This document shows, one piece after another, positions 21,001 through 27,406 of a DNA stretch of 64,000 bases. The position numbers were made by a program, and so were the translations under genes. Source of the stretch: Frankia nepalensis (GTDB lineage: Bacteria > Actinomycetota > Actinomycetes > Frankiales > Frankiaceae); assembly GCF_016786325.1 (NCBI RefSeq), contig NZ_JADWYU010000201.1, positions 25,044-89,043 on the forward strand, given 5' to 3'. Each line of letters begins with the position of its first letter. Position 1 is the stretch's first letter. The notes below the pieces were generated by a model, which did no database searches, was not told the origin of the DNA, and worked only from the letters and a program-made list of their open reading frames with translations.

Positions 21001-22039
21001 GGCCCGGCGACGAGTCCTCCATCCACCCCCGCGGAATCACCGCCACCGCCGCGCCCGACCCGTCGGCAAGCACCACCTGGCCCCGCTCGTCCAGGCTCGC
21101 GGTCAGCCCCGCCAACGCCAGCGGGAACGTCCAGCTCGTCGGAGCGTCCGACGACCGCAGGACGATGACCTCCTTGAGCCCCGACGCCGTCGCCGACAGC
21201 TCCAGATCCGCCTGCTCGTGCACGTCGGTGAACGTCACCGACTCCCCGTCAGCCGCCCCCTCAGCGGCCGCCGCACCCTCCAACGCGAACCCGGCCGACA
21301 GCCCCTCGCCCAGCTCGATCCGCGCCAGCTCCGGGGCATCCGCCGCGCCGGCGATCTCCACCGGCGACGCCACCGACCGAGCCTCAAACCCACCGCCCTG
21401 CTCCTCCAGGCCGGTGTCGACCTCCACCCACCGGCCCTGGTCGTCCTTAAACCGCACCGGCTCCGTCGACAACTCCGTCGTGTAGGTGCCGTCCGGGTTC
21501 CGGAACACCGTCGCGGTGTCCGTCCGGGCCGCCTCGACCTCCACCCGACCCGACTGCGGTACCTCTGGATCTTTAGCCCCCGCCGCCAGGTCCTCGTCCG
21601 CGGGCGCCTCGGCACCGGCCGGCACCTCCGGAAGGATCACCTCGCCCGCCGGCGCATCCGGGCCCGTCGGGTACACCACCTCCCGGGGCTCCACCTCCGG
21701 AGACGCCGGCACCGCGCCCTCGACCGTGCCGACCCGGGCCGCCACCTCCGCCAGATCCGGCGCGACGTCGCGTGAGGTCAGCTCCGTCGGGACCACATGG
21801 TCCCGCCCCTCCGCGCTGCCATCTGACGACTCGGGCAACTTCACGTCCCGAAACGGGTTCTGCTCCGAGATCGGCACCAGACCCGGGTTTGTCACCCGGT
21901 CCACCACCAGCACCACGACACCCGACAGCAGCAACACCGTGACCAGCGCAAGCGCGACGCGGCGTGCCCGGGAACGGCGGCGCCACACCTTCCGGCCAAA
22001 CGACGAGAGACGACGCGCGGGCACAGGCCAGCCGATCAT
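12005..22039 (-). CDS. Giant RHS/YD-repeat polymorphic toxin with Hint pre-toxin domain
   Basis: A 3,344-residue secreted or wall-linked protein. Order: basic N-terminus and one membrane helix (about residues 27-48); Pro/Glu/Ala-rich stalk; a DNRLRE/CBM96-type beta domain (about 390-570, VGAGTDDTYVSSATPG); Ig-like modules; a DUF6531-like entry segment (GLELTRTYNSRDPNVGLFG); two tandem copies of a ~172-residue lectin-like module (about 920-1091 and 1092-1270); a long run of YD repeats (TYDxxG pattern) ending in the RHS core NPLTYNDPTGF near residue 2785; a Lys/Ala/Pro/Val repeat linker; a Hint pre-toxin domain at 3100-3244 (CASSFDGDTRVLLADG to TPVLVHN); and a 100-residue tip. The ATG at 22039 has GGAG 8 bp before it. 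The RHS barrel is expected to encase the tip until delivery to a rival cell. Confidence 0.93.
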   Translation of the reverse strand: MIGWPVPARRLSSFGRKVWRRRSRARRVALALVTVLLLSGVVVLVVDRVTNPGLVPISEQNPFRDVKLPESSDGSAEGRDHVVPTELTSRDVAPDLAEVAARVGTVEGAVPASPEVEPREVVYPTGPDAPAGEVILPEVPAGAEAPADEDLAAGAKDPEVPQSGRVEVEAARTDTATVFRNPDGTYTTELSTEPVRFKDDQGRWVEVDTGLEEQGGGFEARSVASPVEIAGAADAPELARIELGEGLSAGFALEGAAAAEGAADGESVTFTDVHEQADLELSATASGLKEVIVLRSSDAPTSWTFPLALAGLTASLDERGQVVLADGSGAAVAVIPRGWMEDSSPGRATSEGVTYSLVEADSTGQVALRVDLDAAWLGAPERVFPVRVDPTVTQVGAGTDDTYVSSATPGTAHGSDGSLRVGLQAAGDENRGYLHFPNNSALANANILSATVSLFNTASHHACTAHPVSLYQVTGSWNGTTLTWPGASISGEVAQSTFSHQSGNGGCPAGWETFSDSRLTELVEDWNDGTTANHGLSVRASAVDANHYKEFESQNCACTAPGTAGDHRPKMSITWSPYDAVYSWPTGSPVWDQALTATQSGKIKVRVTNRGKFTWPANGAYKLSYHVYDATGTTEIVAQGYKTNLPVAVGRGQSVDVTAIVSPPPAGSYIVKFDMQDTGSGGAFFSTHSVPMLPVALVAPPAAGVQVTGSTPLDAERVDTLRPVLSLSGNQPSLTYEFQLCSNPDAASGFCVSSGGFIASSSWRVPAGGMSWGWPYYWRGRVKAGGTTSAWTQPMTIIAQVPSPATSGHFGGDPYAPSVGSVTPLIGNYASSTTDISVAGVGPGLELTRTYNSRDPNVGLFGAGWSSQWDTNVRVDDSGEGNLVVRYPDGRDSRFGRNWDGTFTPQDGYFSLMQAPSPKVASFTGANSASSLGVADTGESWQVLSGTWGVNGNNAYLVSGSAGVAVMPAPSDGMVRFTAPVAQNHLGVAFRVQDAGNLWTLTTEPGSNALILAKRVGGVVTTVATYAGACCAAADVYAVRMAGSVLTVYRNDRVVGSVTDSQFSTATRAGLYALNTGAGRVGSVTIVDDQHRDSFTRANSATTLGMTDNGEQWQVQPLPGLGNGTWGISGNAAYLAAASGNRNMATVSAAADGAFSFKMPVAQAGLGLAFRFADVNNYWRVVAQPSSGTWQLVKRDDGVETVVATSSGGLCCTAADTLTVVTNGPAISVLRNGAQILSTNDPAVFYGSRAGPFAEAAGAGRIDDFTATAAATLTDKTGIAHTFRSDGRLVKITDVTGRQLELNYNSNAQLTSVVNLTTLRTLSLTWTGAHVTSVSTQNVAAHAGSLTWTYAYSGDNLASVTAPGSTSPTTYGYAFNGKIGTITLPEGNVDTVIGYNLDGTVQWREDGEGNRTEYEVLATNPNTIIRVTDPRDHETEHEYHDGQLISQRDNIGNRQFVYNDRGFLRQVIDENGNIVQTETDTRGNVLARSQARSYWNGTLFVNTEYYGYYVGAPGDPRNDLVTIYRDGRSASSSDNTFATFYNYNAFGDLVSRITPATTGFPFGRAESWAFSTGSEAAVAGGGTIPRELLLSHTDLGGKTTTYGYDAKGDLRRDQDPAGLVHEYTYDELGRQLTSKEISDTFPAGLTTSYAYTKLGQVAQVTSPGAANLITSVVHTPVTTNTYDANGNLTQVTVSDATGGDTARTTTYAYDDADRQTHRTVGAGSFPWATYATTYDPNGNVATTTDPAGTVTSYTYTAHDQVATTTLEDFVDDPVAGSSPRDVVLESRAYDPAGRVASVTDAEGRTVSYQYWLDDLPFRETLEGYRPPDLVNGVLSGPAARDIISAEYAYDGAGNEITTIAGGGLSKVSTEYDADGKTIATIVDPQGVARRTDVTYDAGDNVTAAQLSAAGTATTERIEYGYDNASRPTSTTVFGNGVERFTSAVTYDQRGEVTSSVDPRGYVPGGAPNSAYVTDQVTDAHGNTVQEIHPPVQVEENGAAAVTDRPSEEIGYNTFGEPTHVRDARNKVKVIGYNHLGQVTQVTHPSYTPPGGGSAIVPTEAWSYDDNGNTVSHTDTRGKTTTTVYDKRDRPVAVTDPQVSGAPAAGVTRMVYDDVDNLVTEVDQVGAWTFYAYDDLDRVWATTVTEQWLTQTFTTYTVYNDAGDVIRELLPANVATGASTISDYNGAGDVTATHDELGKTTTYTYDLAGRVISVTDPLGRETRYTYDRAGRETAVAEYSPTDVLLRSTSTGYDAAGNVTSTTDPNGHTATSTLDALSQLRTITVPVNGSTTITTSVGYDLAGNVTRITDGRGNATITKYNSLGLVESVVEPSTPAFPAAADRTWTTTYDAGGLPVTVVAPGGVTRTATYDALGRLTAENGTGVGVPTASRTLSYDLAGQLTAVNHPGGTQSFTYNDRGLLTGASGAGGTSSFTYDSTGRMTGRTDPGSTTSFTYTPRSELATITGTVTGGTRTLAYDDAGQLTSVTYPGATRTFAYDNLGRTIADTLTAGATALRGQSYTYDNNDNRLSTTTGPLGVAGAGTQTYTYDWANRLTSWTDPASVVTTYGWDAAGNRTSQNAVVSTYDARNRLTSDGTSTYTYTARGTLNTRTEGATVTTTSFDAFDRLLGDNTGGTLQTYTYDGLDRLATRNGAPFVYAGLEKEPATDFSSSFSRDPDGDLVAIGSPAGNWATLTDTHGDLVAAFTTAGVLTDSRSYTPFGEPVAAGNPNLHVGYQGSWTDPATDKVNAQARWYTPGTGTFISRDTANLPITGTAASNRYTYAAGNPLTYNDPTGFANKSTANTKTKSAVKTKSAYTPIKSASKPVKSSGPVQDAAFWAGVRAYLAFQEAFWAGVRAYLAFQAAAKAKQKAPVKQAVKQKAPVKQAVKQKAPVKQVVKPLSGPVKQAVKQKAPVKQVVKPRTAPVKQHAKPTPISKPAAAPRIKTPASSVKPKPPSAVPKAAAKPRVVSAFFPQSGSSDSGYRIVPIGSGGGGGGSGDRQVCNFSATGIERCVLEWEGPAALFEEAWGDCQENGETIDCMDHDPEHFDRYYRMWQDSGAQDCHGVGECAVASVPELLIPGPKLGFFGRFMRGFGAPGRLAARCASSFDGDTRVLLADGTSKPIRDIRPGDRVLATDPETGRTEARTVTRLIISTGDKPLVDITVQTPDGPATITATTSHPIWDQSDGEWVNAGALTPEDRLRTPSGQTVGAAGALARYNTQTVYNLTVDTLPTYYVLAGETPVLVHNCGGPVHLSDDVIDTHILPRHGPGSPSVGTKFDESVDPDNFGALANEAVSGSPVPSRVDSVTGNHAHDFDFGPGRVIGENGSTRMRVWVDPNGNVVSMHPL
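12008..12307 (-). other. C-terminal toxin tip of the RHS protein
   Basis: Residues 3245-3344, directly after the VLVHN end of the Hint domain, which is where variable toxin domains begin. It starts CGGPVHLSDDVIDTHILPRH and ends RMRVWVDPNGNVVSMHPL. A front His-Ile-Leu-x-Arg-His motif, a central NHAHDFDFG and a closing Arg-x-Trp-Val plus His-Pro are reminiscent of small BECR-fold RNase toxins. This is a pattern judgement only; I cannot assign a named family, and the catalytic residues are guesses. Confidence 0.5.
13268..13448 (-). repeat. 30-bp in-frame tandem repeats in the RHS linker
   Basis: Repeats of a 30-bp unit encoding the decapeptide KQKAPVKQAV and variants (KQVVKPLSGP, KQVVKPRTAP). 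The copies nearest 13360-13448 are almost identical in DNA, so the array is recent or kept uniform by slippage. It lies between the RHS core and the Hint domain and makes a strongly basic, extended linker. Confidence 0.85.
13463..13544 (-). repeat. 42-bp duplication encoding a hydrophobic helix
   Basis: Two nearly identical copies, 42 bp apart, encode the 14-residue unit AFWAGVRAYLAFQE. The aromatic/aliphatic pattern could make an amphipathic helix. It immediately precedes the basic linker array of the RHS toxin. Confidence 0.8.
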
Positions 22040-22728
22040 GAAGCCGCTCCGGGCAGGTCAGGGGAACCGACGGAACCAGCACCGACCACCCAGAACGCGG
22101 AATCCACCACCCATCCCAGCGCACGACAAAGAAGGGCGGGAGGTGGAAACCATCGGCGCGCGAAAAAGGCCGCGCGCAACTATCTCGACGAAGCCCGGGA
22201 AGGCTAACGAAAGCTATGGCCTCCTGACCCACGAACCACCGAGAGGCGCGCGGGCGGCAACGCTGAGCAGAAGCGCTCCAAGGAATCGGAGAGTACGCCC
22301 CGAACACGTCATCGTGTCGGTGAGATCACCCGCAGACGCGGGCCAGAGAACCCGGCGACTTCTACAGATGCGTAGGACCAGAGGCGAGCGGAGCCAAATA
22401 TCCCGTACGGACAACCAGCCCGTCAAGCGGTTCACACACAGTCAACCAGAAGCCATGTCAAGCCGACGGTCAGCCCACGTGAGCAACAAACAGGCGGTAA
22501 CGAGCGCCAGTACAGCCGCCGAGTGATCCGGACACCGATGGGCGTGGCGGCGGACCCCGGCGGCCGTCAGGCGCGGACGAGGGTGCCCGCGAGGCCCTCG
22601 GGTTGGGGCCTCGCCTTGTCGCCGATCCGCGGCCGCCGGACCGCCCTGGGACGGATCTGTCCCGGCCAGCGGCGCGGGCCGGGCAGGCCAGGCACAGGAG
22701 TGTCGGACCTGGTCACTAGGTTCCGGGT
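22040..22728. other. Upstream region of the RHS toxin gene
   Basis: 689 bp without a supportable gene, separating the RHS gene from the divergent nuclease gene. Less GC-rich than its surroundings. It contains the promoter candidate at 22397-22426. Confidence 0.5.
22397..22426 (-). promoter_or_regulatory. Possible promoter of the RHS toxin gene
   Basis: Minus-strand TTGACG (22421-22426) and GATATT (22397-22402) with an 18-bp spacer, in a locally AT-rich patch. This would leave a leader of about 350 bases before the ATG at 22039. Hexamers are reasonable but the distance and spacer make this tentative. Confidence 0.35.
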
Positions 22729-24492
22729 GTGCCTCCTGTCCCTCCCCGCCCCCGGCAGGGCAGCCTCGACGAGCTGGGGCGGCCGCTGCGCGACGTGACG
22801 TTCGTGGTCTTCGACCTGGAGACGACGGGCACCGGGCCGAGCACGGCCGAGATCACCGAGTTCGGCGCGGTCAAGGTCCACGGCGGCGAGGTCGTCGCCG
22901 AGTTCGCCACCCTGGTCCGCACTACCGACGGGGTCCCGCCGCTCATCACGGTGCTGACGGGGATCACGGACGCGATGCTCGCCGAGGCACCGCCGCTGGC
23001 CGAGGTGCTGCCGGCCTTCCTGGAGTTCATCCGCGGGTCGGTGCTGGTCGCCCACAACGCCGGCTTCGACCTGAGCTTCCTCAAGGCCGCCTGCGAACGG
23101 GTGGGCTACCCCGTCCCCACCTGGGAGCACCTCGACACCGCGAAGCTGGCCCGCCGGGTGGTGACCCGCGACGAGAGCCCGGACAACAAGCTCTCCTCGC
23201 TCGCCCGGCTGTTCCGCGCCCGCACCGAGCCGTGCCACCGGGCGCTGGCCGACGCCCGCGCCACGGTCGACGTCCTGCACGGCCTGTTCGAGCGGCTCGG
23301 CAACCTCGGCGTGACGACGCTGGAGGACGTCCACGAGTACAGCGCCCGGGTCTCGCCCGCCCAGCGCCGCAAGCGGACCCTCGCCGACGACCTGCCCACC
23401 GGCCCAGGCGTCTACCTGTTCCGGGACGGCTCCGGCCGGGTCCTCTACGTCGGCAAGTCGGCCTCGGTGCGCACCCGGGTCCGCACCTACTTCACCGCGA
23501 GCGAGACCCGCACCCGGATGGCCGAGATGGTCGCCGCGGCCGAGCGGGTCGACGCGATCTCCTGCGCGCACGCGCTCGAGGCCGAGGTCCGCGAGCTGCG
23601 GCTGATCGCCGAGCACAAGCCGCCCTACAACCGCCGCTCCCGCTTCCCCGAGCGCGTGGTGTTCCTCCGCCTCACCGACGAGCCGTTCCCCCGGCTGTCG
23701 ATGGTGCGCGCCGTCCGCGCGGACGGCGCCACCTACCTCGGCCCGTTCCGCGACGTGAACGGCGCGGAGCTGGCCGCCGAAGCGCTGTTGGAGGCCGTGG
23801 CGCTGCGCCGCTGCGGCGGGCGGCTCTCGCCACGCCGACCGAGCCCCGCCTGCGCGCTGGCGGATCTCGGCAAGTGCGGCGCCCCCTGCGACGGGCGGCA
23901 GTCCGTCGACGAGTACGCCGTCCTCGTGGCCGCCGCCCGCGAGGCCATCACCGGGGCCCCGGACATCGTCGTCGCCGCCGCGCACCGCCGGATGCGCTCG
24001 CTGGCCGAGCAGGAGCGATACGAGGAGGCGGCGCTCACCCGGGACCGGATGGCCGGGTTCGTGCGGGCCGCGGCCCGTCAGCAGCGGCTGGCCGCGCTCG
24101 GCGCCATCGCCGAGCTGGTGGGCGCGGTGCCCACCGCCGAGCGCGGCTGGGACCTGGCCGTCGTCCGCCACGGCCGACTGGCCGCCGCGGCGACGGTGGC
24201 CCGCGGCGTCGACCCGCGCCCCTGGGTGGACGCCGTCGTCGCCACCGCCGAGACGGTGCGCCCCGGCCCTGGCCCGACCCCGGCGGCCTCCGCCGCCGAG
24301 ATGGAGCGGATCGAGCGCTGGCTGTCCTCCCCCGGCGCCCGCCTGGTCCAGCTCACCGGCACCTGGGCCTGGCCCGCCGCCGGCTCCGCCCGCGCCGCCG
24401 CCGAGCTCCCCGCCCCGCCACCGGCGGACCCCCGGACGAGCCACCGCACCACCCACCAGCCCGGCGAGCCCCGCCGGCCGCTCCATCGGTGA
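22729..24492 (+). CDS. DEDD exonuclease fused to a UvrC-like GIY-YIG nuclease
   Basis: A 587-residue two-domain DNA enzyme. Residues 24-190 are a DnaQ-type 3'-5' exonuclease with ExoI DLETTG (29-34), ExoII HNAGFD (109-114) and ExoIII HRALADA (170-176). Residues 222-300 are a GIY-YIG nuclease like the N-terminus of UvrC/Cho: GVYLF, LYVGKS at 239-244, ALEAEVRELRLIAEHKP with the catalytic Glu, then PPYNRR. A UvrC-like middle part (CALADLGKCGAPCDG) follows, and a UVR-like helix (AEQERYEEAALTRDRM). The final ~150 residues are poorly conserved. The family is widespread in actinobacteria (M. tuberculosis Rv2191), with a presumed DNA-repair role. GTG start at 22729; no clear ribosome site. Confidence 0.92.
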   Translation: MPPVPPRPRQGSLDELGRPLRDVTFVVFDLETTGTGPSTAEITEFGAVKVHGGEVVAEFATLVRTTDGVPPLITVLTGITDAMLAEAPPLAEVLPAFLEFIRGSVLVAHNAGFDLSFLKAACERVGYPVPTWEHLDTAKLARRVVTRDESPDNKLSSLARLFRARTEPCHRALADARATVDVLHGLFERLGNLGVTTLEDVHEYSARVSPAQRRKRTLADDLPTGPGVYLFRDGSGRVLYVGKSASVRTRVRTYFTASETRTRMAEMVAAAERVDAISCAHALEAEVRELRLIAEHKPPYNRRSRFPERVVFLRLTDEPFPRLSMVRAVRADGATYLGPFRDVNGAELAAEALLEAVALRRCGGRLSPRRPSPACALADLGKCGAPCDGRQSVDEYAVLVAAAREAITGAPDIVVAAAHRRMRSLAEQERYEEAALTRDRMAGFVRAAARQQRLAALGAIAELVGAVPTAERGWDLAVVRHGRLAAAATVARGVDPRPWVDAVVATAETVRPGPGPTPAASAAEMERIERWLSSPGARLVQLTGTWAWPAAGSARAAAELPAPPPADPRTSHRTTHQPGEPRRPLHR

Positions 24493-24545
24493 TCAGGGCT
24501 GGCCTCGGCCGACCACACGGAGCGACATAGGAGCTGGCCATCGGC

Positions 24546-24590
24546 CCGGCACCCGGCACCCGGCACCCGGCACCCGGCACCCGGCACCAT
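24546..24590. repeat. 7-bp tandem repeat (GGCACCC)n
   Basis: About six contiguous copies of the heptamer GGCACCC. A related heptamer array (GGGCGCC) lies on the other side of the AbiEi-like gene at 27195-27249. Confidence 0.85.
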
Positions 24591-24725
24591 GATCGCGAAG
24601 ACGCCCGCGTGACTGTCACCCTGCCCCAGGGTCACGCGGTCCTCGGGCCCGCGCTCGATGGCGCCTTTCCCACTGGCGCCGCTCCAGCGACGTCGGCCGC
24701 CGTGGACGCGCACTCCACCTGCTCG

Positions 24726-25020
24726 TCCTGTCCGATGTCAGGGGCGATTCTGTCCGACGTCAGGGCTCCAACGGGCGTCGTTTCGCGCCCCTCGCGCCTG
24801 ACAGGATTCACCGTGGTGTCGGACCGGTTTGCGTCCACACTCGCGCCGTATCCCGGAAGGCTCGCCCGGCCGATGATCCGGCGCGGGCCCCGATTCCGGG
24901 CATGGCCACGTTCCACCCCCCCGCGCAGGGATCTTGGATGTCCTGTCCGATGCCAGGGGTACGAAACGCCGTCCACCAGCCCCCCATGTCGGACGGGACC
25001 GCCCCTCATGTCGGACAGGA
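24726..25020. repeat. Pair of palindromic TCCTGTCCGAC units (left)
   Basis: Unit one (24726-24808) has two direct copies of TGTCCGAYGTCAGGG followed by an inverted CCTGACAGGA. Unit two (24941-25020) begins TCCTGTCCGATGCCAGGGG and ends with the inverted CCCCTCATGTCGGACAGGA, a 19-bp inverted repeat 42 bp apart. Both are the same element family as 26720-27106. Confidence 0.75.
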
Positions 25021-25159
25021 TGACGACACGGTGCCGCTGGCGCGGGCCAACGTAGCCGGAAACAGCACTGGCCGCGCGAAAGCGCGACGGATCGTGGCAC
25101 GGGGCGGCCAGAGGTTCCGCGCCGACGGCTCAACACGGCTCCGAAGCGAGGTCCGTCCC

Positions 25160-25430
25160 GCTGGACGCGGCCAGCCTTCTCCCCGCTGGGTACGGGCCAG
25201 CCTTCTCCCCGCTGGGTACGGACCGGCCCTCTCCCCGCTGGACGTGGCCAGCCCTCTCCCCGCTGGACGCGGCCAGCCCTCTCCCCGCTGGGTACGGACC
25301 GGCCCTCTCCCCGCTGGACGCGGCCAGCCCTCTCCCCGCTGGGTACGGACCGGCCCTCTCCCCGCTGGACGTGGCCAGCCCTCTCCCCGCTGGGTGCGGG
25401 CCGGCCCTCTCCCCGCTGGACGCGGATGTG
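25160..25430 (+). repeat. 51-bp tandem repeat array in front of the AbiEi-like gene
   Basis: Alternating 25- and 26-bp blocks (CTCCCCGCTGGACGCGGCC and CTCCCCGCTGGGTACGGACC types) form a 51-bp period with about five copies. Because 51 is a multiple of three the array stays open in the reading frame of the downstream gene, as a 17-residue repeat (SPRWVRTGPLPAGRGQP). There are no unique spacers, so it is not a CRISPR array. Confidence 0.85.
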
Positions 25431-25546
25431 TCCCTGTGGATGACGGCCGGCTGTCCCCAGGGCCGCGGGACGGCGTGGACAGAACGACCGAACGACCCGA
25501 TCGTCCTGATGTGCCCAGAAGATCGCCTCGTCCAGTCTCGGAGGCG

Positions 25547-26566
25547 ATGCTGCTTGTCGGGCGGGTGGCCCGTGGCCAGAGCGGAATGATTACTTACGCC
25601 CAGGCGATCGAAGCCGGGCTGACCCGGCAGGAGATCCGGACATTCGTCCGGCGGGGCTGGTGGGAGCGCCCGGTACGCGGCGCCTACATCATCAGATCGA
25701 TCGCGGACCGGCTCGCCCCGCCCGACCATCCCGACCAGCGCGCCCGGCTGCGCCCGCGGGTGCTGGCCGCCCTCGCCACCCATCCGGACGCCGTCGTCTG
25801 CGGGATCACGGCGGCCCGGCTGCTCGGTTTCGGCTCGGTCGTGGAGGCGGCCGACGACGAGCCGGTGCACCTGCTGATCGCTGACCGGGGCAGTCGGCGG
25901 TCGGCGCGCGGCGTGGTGCTCGTGCCCCGCCGTGAAGCGCCGCCACCCGACAGCGTCGTCGTCCTCTCCGACATCACCATGACCTCGGCAGCCCTGACAC
26001 TCGCGGACCTCGTCCTGACAGCCGGCAGTCGGGAGCACGCCGTGAGCCTCATGGACGCCGCTCTGCGGTCCGGCACGTTAGCCGACCTGGCAGCGGCCCG
26101 CGCCGCCAGCGCGTGGCGTCCCGGATGTCGGCGTGTCGCCCCGTGGTGGGTCCTGGCCGATGGACGGTCGGAATCTGTGTTGGAGACACGCACCCGCCTC
26201 CTGTTGCTCGATCACGACCTTACGCCCGAGGAGCTCCAGTGGACCGTCCACGATGACGACGCCGGGTTTGTGGCTCGGGTGGATCTCGCTTATCCGAGCC
26301 GCCGGGTCGCCGTGGAAGCGGACGGGGCCCGATTCCACGGCGCCAGCGCGAGGGTTCGCCTGACCGAATCGGGCTCACGCCCTTCCAGAACGACGGCGGG
26401 CGGTCATTCCGAGGTCCCTGACCCGCTCTTCCGGGACCGCCGCCGTCAGAACGCGCTCACGAGGCTCGGTTGGAAGATCGTGCGTGTCACCTGGGATGAC
26501 GTGACAGACCGACCGCTCCAGGTGGTTGACGACATCCGAGGCACCCTGCGGCCGCATCGTTCCTGA
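25547..26566 (+). CDS. AbiEi-like antitoxin N-terminus fused to a DUF559/Vsr-like nuclease domain
   Basis: About 339 residues from the ATG at 25547. The front (RGQSGMITYAQAIEAGLTR, FVRRGWWERPVRGAYI) is the winged-helix domain of AbiEi-type regulators. The middle (residues ~70-190) matches the conserved core of actinobacterial proteins labelled type IV antitoxin-like. The C-terminus (RVDLAYPSRRVAVEADG, RDRRRQNALTRLGWKIVRVT) is a DUF559 fold related to very-short-patch endonucleases, with D, E-x-D and Q in place. No AbiEii partner is adjacent, so a regulator or orphan is more likely than a complete toxin-antitoxin pair. GGAGG is only 2-3 bp before this ATG; GTG at about 25475, or even a start beyond the 51-bp array, cannot be excluded. 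Confidence 0.7.
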   Translation: MLLVGRVARGQSGMITYAQAIEAGLTRQEIRTFVRRGWWERPVRGAYIIRSIADRLAPPDHPDQRARLRPRVLAALATHPDAVVCGITAARLLGFGSVVEAADDEPVHLLIADRGSRRSARGVVLVPRREAPPPDSVVVLSDITMTSAALTLADLVLTAGSREHAVSLMDAALRSGTLADLAAARAASAWRPGCRRVAPWWVLADGRSESVLETRTRLLLLDHDLTPEELQWTVHDDDAGFVARVDLAYPSRRVAVEADGARFHGASARVRLTESGSRPSRTTAGGHSEVPDPLFRDRRRQNALTRLGWKIVRVTWDDVTDRPLQVVDDIRGTLRPHRS

Positions 26567-26719
26567 AACAGGCCGCGCCCGGCCATGCAGGTGCGCCGCG
26601 GCCGGCAGGGCGTGCTCCGTCCGGCGTGACTGCCAATCCCGTCAGACCCAGCGCCAAGAACGGATCGCCTACCGCCGGCGCCTGGCAGGGGCAGGACTAC
26701 TCCGCCACGACATTCGCTA

Positions 26720-27106
26720 GGAGCCGAGAGCCCAGGACCCGAGGCCGCGGGCGGATGCTCCCCGGCCAGCGGCTCCGACCGCGCAGAGGGGGCCGAGGCA
26801 AGGCCACCCGGTGGGCTCGTCGTCCTGTCCGACGCCGCGGTGGATCGTGTCCGACGTCAGGGGCATAGGACAGCGCCCGCCGTCCCGCTGACGTCTGACA
26901 GAACCAGGATTCCTCTGGCAAGAGGTCCGTGAGGAGCCGAGGGCCGCGAGCGGGTGGTCCCTGGCCCGCGGTTCCGCCGGCGCGGACGAGGCCCGAGGCG
27001 GGGCCACCCGGCGGACTCCCCATCCTGTCCGACGCTACGGCGAATCGTGTCCGACGTCAGGGGCACGAGACGACCCCCGCCGTCCCACTGACGTATGACG
27101 GGATCC
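26720..27106. repeat. Tandem ~200-bp units with TCCTGTCCGAC palindrome (right)
   Basis: Two diverged copies about 200 bp apart. Shared landmarks in order: GAGCCGAG, GGCCACCCGG, CCTGTCCGACGC, CGTGTCCGACGTCAGGGGCA (26846-26865 and 27045-27064), GCCGTCCC and CTGACGT-TGAC. Similar short frames arise in both copies but differ in length and end, arguing for a DNA-level element and not a gene. Confidence 0.75.
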
Positions 27107-27194
27107 GGAAGGGGCGGTCAGGGCCTTCGGCTGGGCCCGTCGGGGCGGTCCTCCTGGAGACGCGGCGGCGTGAAGCGGCCCGCGGCGCGCCGCG

Positions 27195-27249
27195 GGCCGG
27201 GCGCCGGGCGCCGGGCGCCGGGCGCCGGGCGCCGGGCGCCGGGCGCCGT
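27195..27249. repeat. 7-bp tandem repeat (GGGCGCC)n
   Basis: About seven contiguous copies of a self-complementary GGGCGCC-type heptamer, able to form hairpins. It lies beyond the 3' end of qcrB. Confidence 0.85.
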
Positions 27250-27406
27250 TCAAGGTACGAGGAAGTCGTCGGGCATGGCACCATGCCCGAGGTCGAGAGG
27301 CTGCCCGCGAGCCCCGACCTCCAGAGACGCCGCAAGGGGCGCGCTCGGGTGAGCACGCCCCCTGCGGGGTGGACCAGCTGACGCGTCCGGAGGCTGGTGC
27401 GTCCGG

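Larger units (their letters stand above)
24493..25546. repeat. Repeat-rich intergenic region left of the AbiEi-like gene
   Basis: About 1 kb with no supportable gene. It contains three kinds of repeat: a 7-bp tandem (GGCACCC, about six units, 24546-24590); palindromic units built on TCCTGTCCGAC..AGGGG at 24726-24808 and 24941-25020; and a 51-bp array at about 25160-25430. Short frames in the palindromic units are by-products of the repeat. Confidence 0.75.
26567..27406. repeat. Repeat-rich intergenic region right of the AbiEi-like gene
   Basis: 840 bp without a supportable gene between the AbiEi-like gene and qcrB. It is dominated by a roughly 200-bp unit present twice (26720-26905 and 26925-27106), each carrying the TCCTGTCCGAC palindrome, then a heptamer array at 27195-27249. 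Confidence 0.75.

Noticed and set aside
19085..21775. An 896-codon plus-strand open frame opposite the RHS gene
   Set aside because: Arg/Pro/His-rich shadow of the RHS coding strand; no motif and no ribosome site.
25160..25430. Possible CRISPR array
   Set aside because: Repeats are contiguous, 25/26-bp alternating and lack unique spacers; no cas genes nearby.
26717..27066. Short minus-strand frames beginning MPLTSDTI in both repeat copies
   Set aside because: They arise from the duplicated palindromic element, overlap each other and end differently; better explained as repeat DNA than as genes.
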